Shown piece after piece: positions 29,867 to 30,936 of a stretch of DNA of 30,936 nucleotides. A program made the position numbers and the translations under genes. The stretch spans positions 1-30,936 of the forward strand of contig JAEOTL010000251.1 of assembly GCA_016839845.1 (NCBI GenBank), read 5' to 3'. This stretch comes from Promethearchaeota archaeon (GTDB lineage: Archaea > Asgardarchaeota > Lokiarchaeia > Sigynarchaeales > SOKP01). The notes under the pieces are model-generated. The model searched no databases. It saw only the letters and a list, made by a program, of their open reading frames with translations, and was not told where the DNA came from. Every line of letters begins with the position of its first letter. Within the stretch, counting starts at the first letter, position 1.

Positions 29867-30936
29867 TTAACTTGTTTTTTCTTCTAATGCTTCGACTACA
29901 CGTGGATTTAATATCCAGATACCTATTATAAAAAAAGGAACTAAGAACCATTCAACCATTATTGTAATAATAAATGGTGCTGTGGAGCTTAATATATCCC
30001 AAACTATCCCTCCTACAATGGGACCTATAATCATTCCTAAAGAATCAAATGTAGTAGTGATACCAAATATTTTTCCTCGGTGCTTTTCTGATACACGGCT
30101 TAGAAAGTTCATGAAAATAAATCCCGATGTGAGCATAATAGTATTGTCAATAACGAGTAAAACAGAAAAAATCCATAAATTCCTTGTTATCATAATCAAC
30201 CAGGTAACTAATCCCCCTAAGAGACTTGCCATCGATATAGCAATATAAGGATTAATTTTGTCACCAATGGTTCCTAATCTAGGAGCTATTAATGTTCCTA
30301 TTAAAAATGAGGGTAGATAAAACCATGCGACTAGTCCCGCATTACTATTTACATTTTCTAAAATGAAAGGTTGAATAAACGGTCTGTAAAGTCCCGCATT
30401 CATAGCACCAAGAATTAAAGCAAAAAATAACATTATCATTCCTAAAATGTAGATGCGAGTAAGTTTTTGAGAACCTTTCTCTAATTGATCATCATCTTCA
30501 TCTTCCTTATTTGGATATTGGAATTTTACTAATTCATCAACTTTTCGTGAAAATTGAATACCCGCATAGAAGTTAGCTACTCCAAATAGTGGGATAGAAG
30601 CATATATCAAAAAAGGATTTTCAGGAACAAAAAATCTTCCCAATAAGAAAATACTAAACCCAAAAATAGTTCCGAGCACCATGCCAATTCCTAAAGCAAA
30701 TCTTCGTTTCCCAAATGCAGAAGATCGATGATATTTAGATGATTTTTCTGAGATCAACGTGTCTAACGGAACCCAAAACAACATTGCGCCCGTCCCAAGT
30801 AAAAATGCACTAACATACATCCCACCTAATGATTTTAAGACTATTGAAATATAAAGCCCAAAATATGATAATCCCCTACCAAACGCTCCAATCATAACGA
30901 GATTTCTTTTAGAAATGTGATCGGTTAAATAACCTA
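29867..30936 (-). CDS. MFS transporter, 5'-truncated by the window edge
   Basis: The frame continues past an internal ATG at 30895 to the window edge; the extra codons encode GYLTDHISKRNLVMIGAFGRG, which is the MFS motif A loop (G-x-L-x-D-x-x-x-K/R-R) between helices 2 and 3. So about two N-terminal helices are missing and the ATG at 30895 is not the start. About ten membrane helices follow, with a hydrophilic central loop (EDEDDDQLEKGSQK) between the two halves and a second motif-A-like GTIGDKINP. A drug- or metabolite-exporting member is possible; the substrate is unknown. Confidence 0.88.
   Translation of the reverse strand, partial: GYLTDHISKRNLVMIGAFGRGLSYFGLYISIVLKSLGGMYVSAFLLGTGAMLFWVPLDTLISEKSSKYHRSSAFGKRRFALGIGMVLGTIFGFSIFLLGRFFVPENPFLIYASIPLFGVANFYAGIQFSRKVDELVKFQYPNKEDEDDDQLEKGSQKLTRIYILGMIMLFFALILGAMNAGLYRPFIQPFILENVNSNAGLVAWFYLPSFLIGTLIAPRLGTIGDKINPYIAISMASLLGGLVTWLIMITRNLWIFSVLLVIDNTIMLTSGFIFMNFLSRVSEKHRGKIFGITTTFDSLGMIIGPIVGGIVWDILSSTAPFIITIMVEWFLVPFFIIGIWILNPRVVEALEEKTS

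Overview
The window is AT-rich (roughly two-thirds A+T by eye) and reads as a chromosomal segment of an Asgard archaeon (Promethearchaeota), most likely Lokiarchaeia. The information-processing genes are archaeal: an LSm protein next to ribosomal eL37, a tRNA-intron-endonuclease-family protein, and the PIN-domain ATPase PINA. Around them lie several eukaryote-like families typical of Asgard genomes: a Ras/Arf-superfamily GTPase, a longin-like protein, a Roadblock/LC7 protein, a ubiquitin-like protein ending in Gly-Gly-Val, an E1-like enzyme, SIRT6/7-like sirtuins, long coiled-coil proteins and a giant WD40-TIR protein. Archaeal TATA boxes 20-40 bases before start codons (leaderless or short-leader mRNAs) coexist with Shine-Dalgarno-led genes.

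Layout. 1-1635: 5'-truncated GTPase followed by a coiled-coil protein. 1690-7301: PfkB sugar kinase, tail-anchored coiled-coil protein, APC permease, PHP phosphoesterase. 7292-7624 (minus): a small unrecognised protein. 7878-10321: two tandem sirtuins and an alpha/alpha-toroid protein. 10335-12592 (minus): tRNA-endonuclease-like protein overlapping PINA by 4 bases. 12655-15165: [NiFe]-hydrogenase maturation protease, nitronate monooxygenase-like flavoprotein, longin-like protein. 15268-15522 (minus): ubiquitin-like protein. 15888-18617: winged-helix protein and a membrane-anchored LRR protein. 18624-25891 (all minus): membrane-anchored Nudix hydrolase, 4-TM protein, WD40-TIR protein, quinolinate synthase NadA. 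26069-29050 (minus): SepF, a zinc-module protein, LSm, eL37, Roadblock and E1-like enzyme. 29302-30936: nitroreductase and a 5'-truncated MFS transporter.

How the genes may work together. Two themes stand out. The first is NAD: NadA (synthesis), a TIR domain with a candidate catalytic Glu (possible NAD cleavage), an ADP-ribose-pyrophosphatase-like Nudix domain, and two NAD-dependent sirtuins. Four of these genes run in the same direction; the link is inference. The second is ubiquitin-like activation and small-GTPase regulation: a ubiquitin-fold protein, an E1-like enzyme lacking the usual catalytic Cys and apparently starting at ATT, and Roadblock, longin and GTPase components. Other points are a tRNA-endonuclease-family protein that lacks the catalytic His, and a zinc protein built of two equally spaced Cys3-His modules. 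No tRNA, rRNA, CRISPR array, transposon or integrase was recognised.
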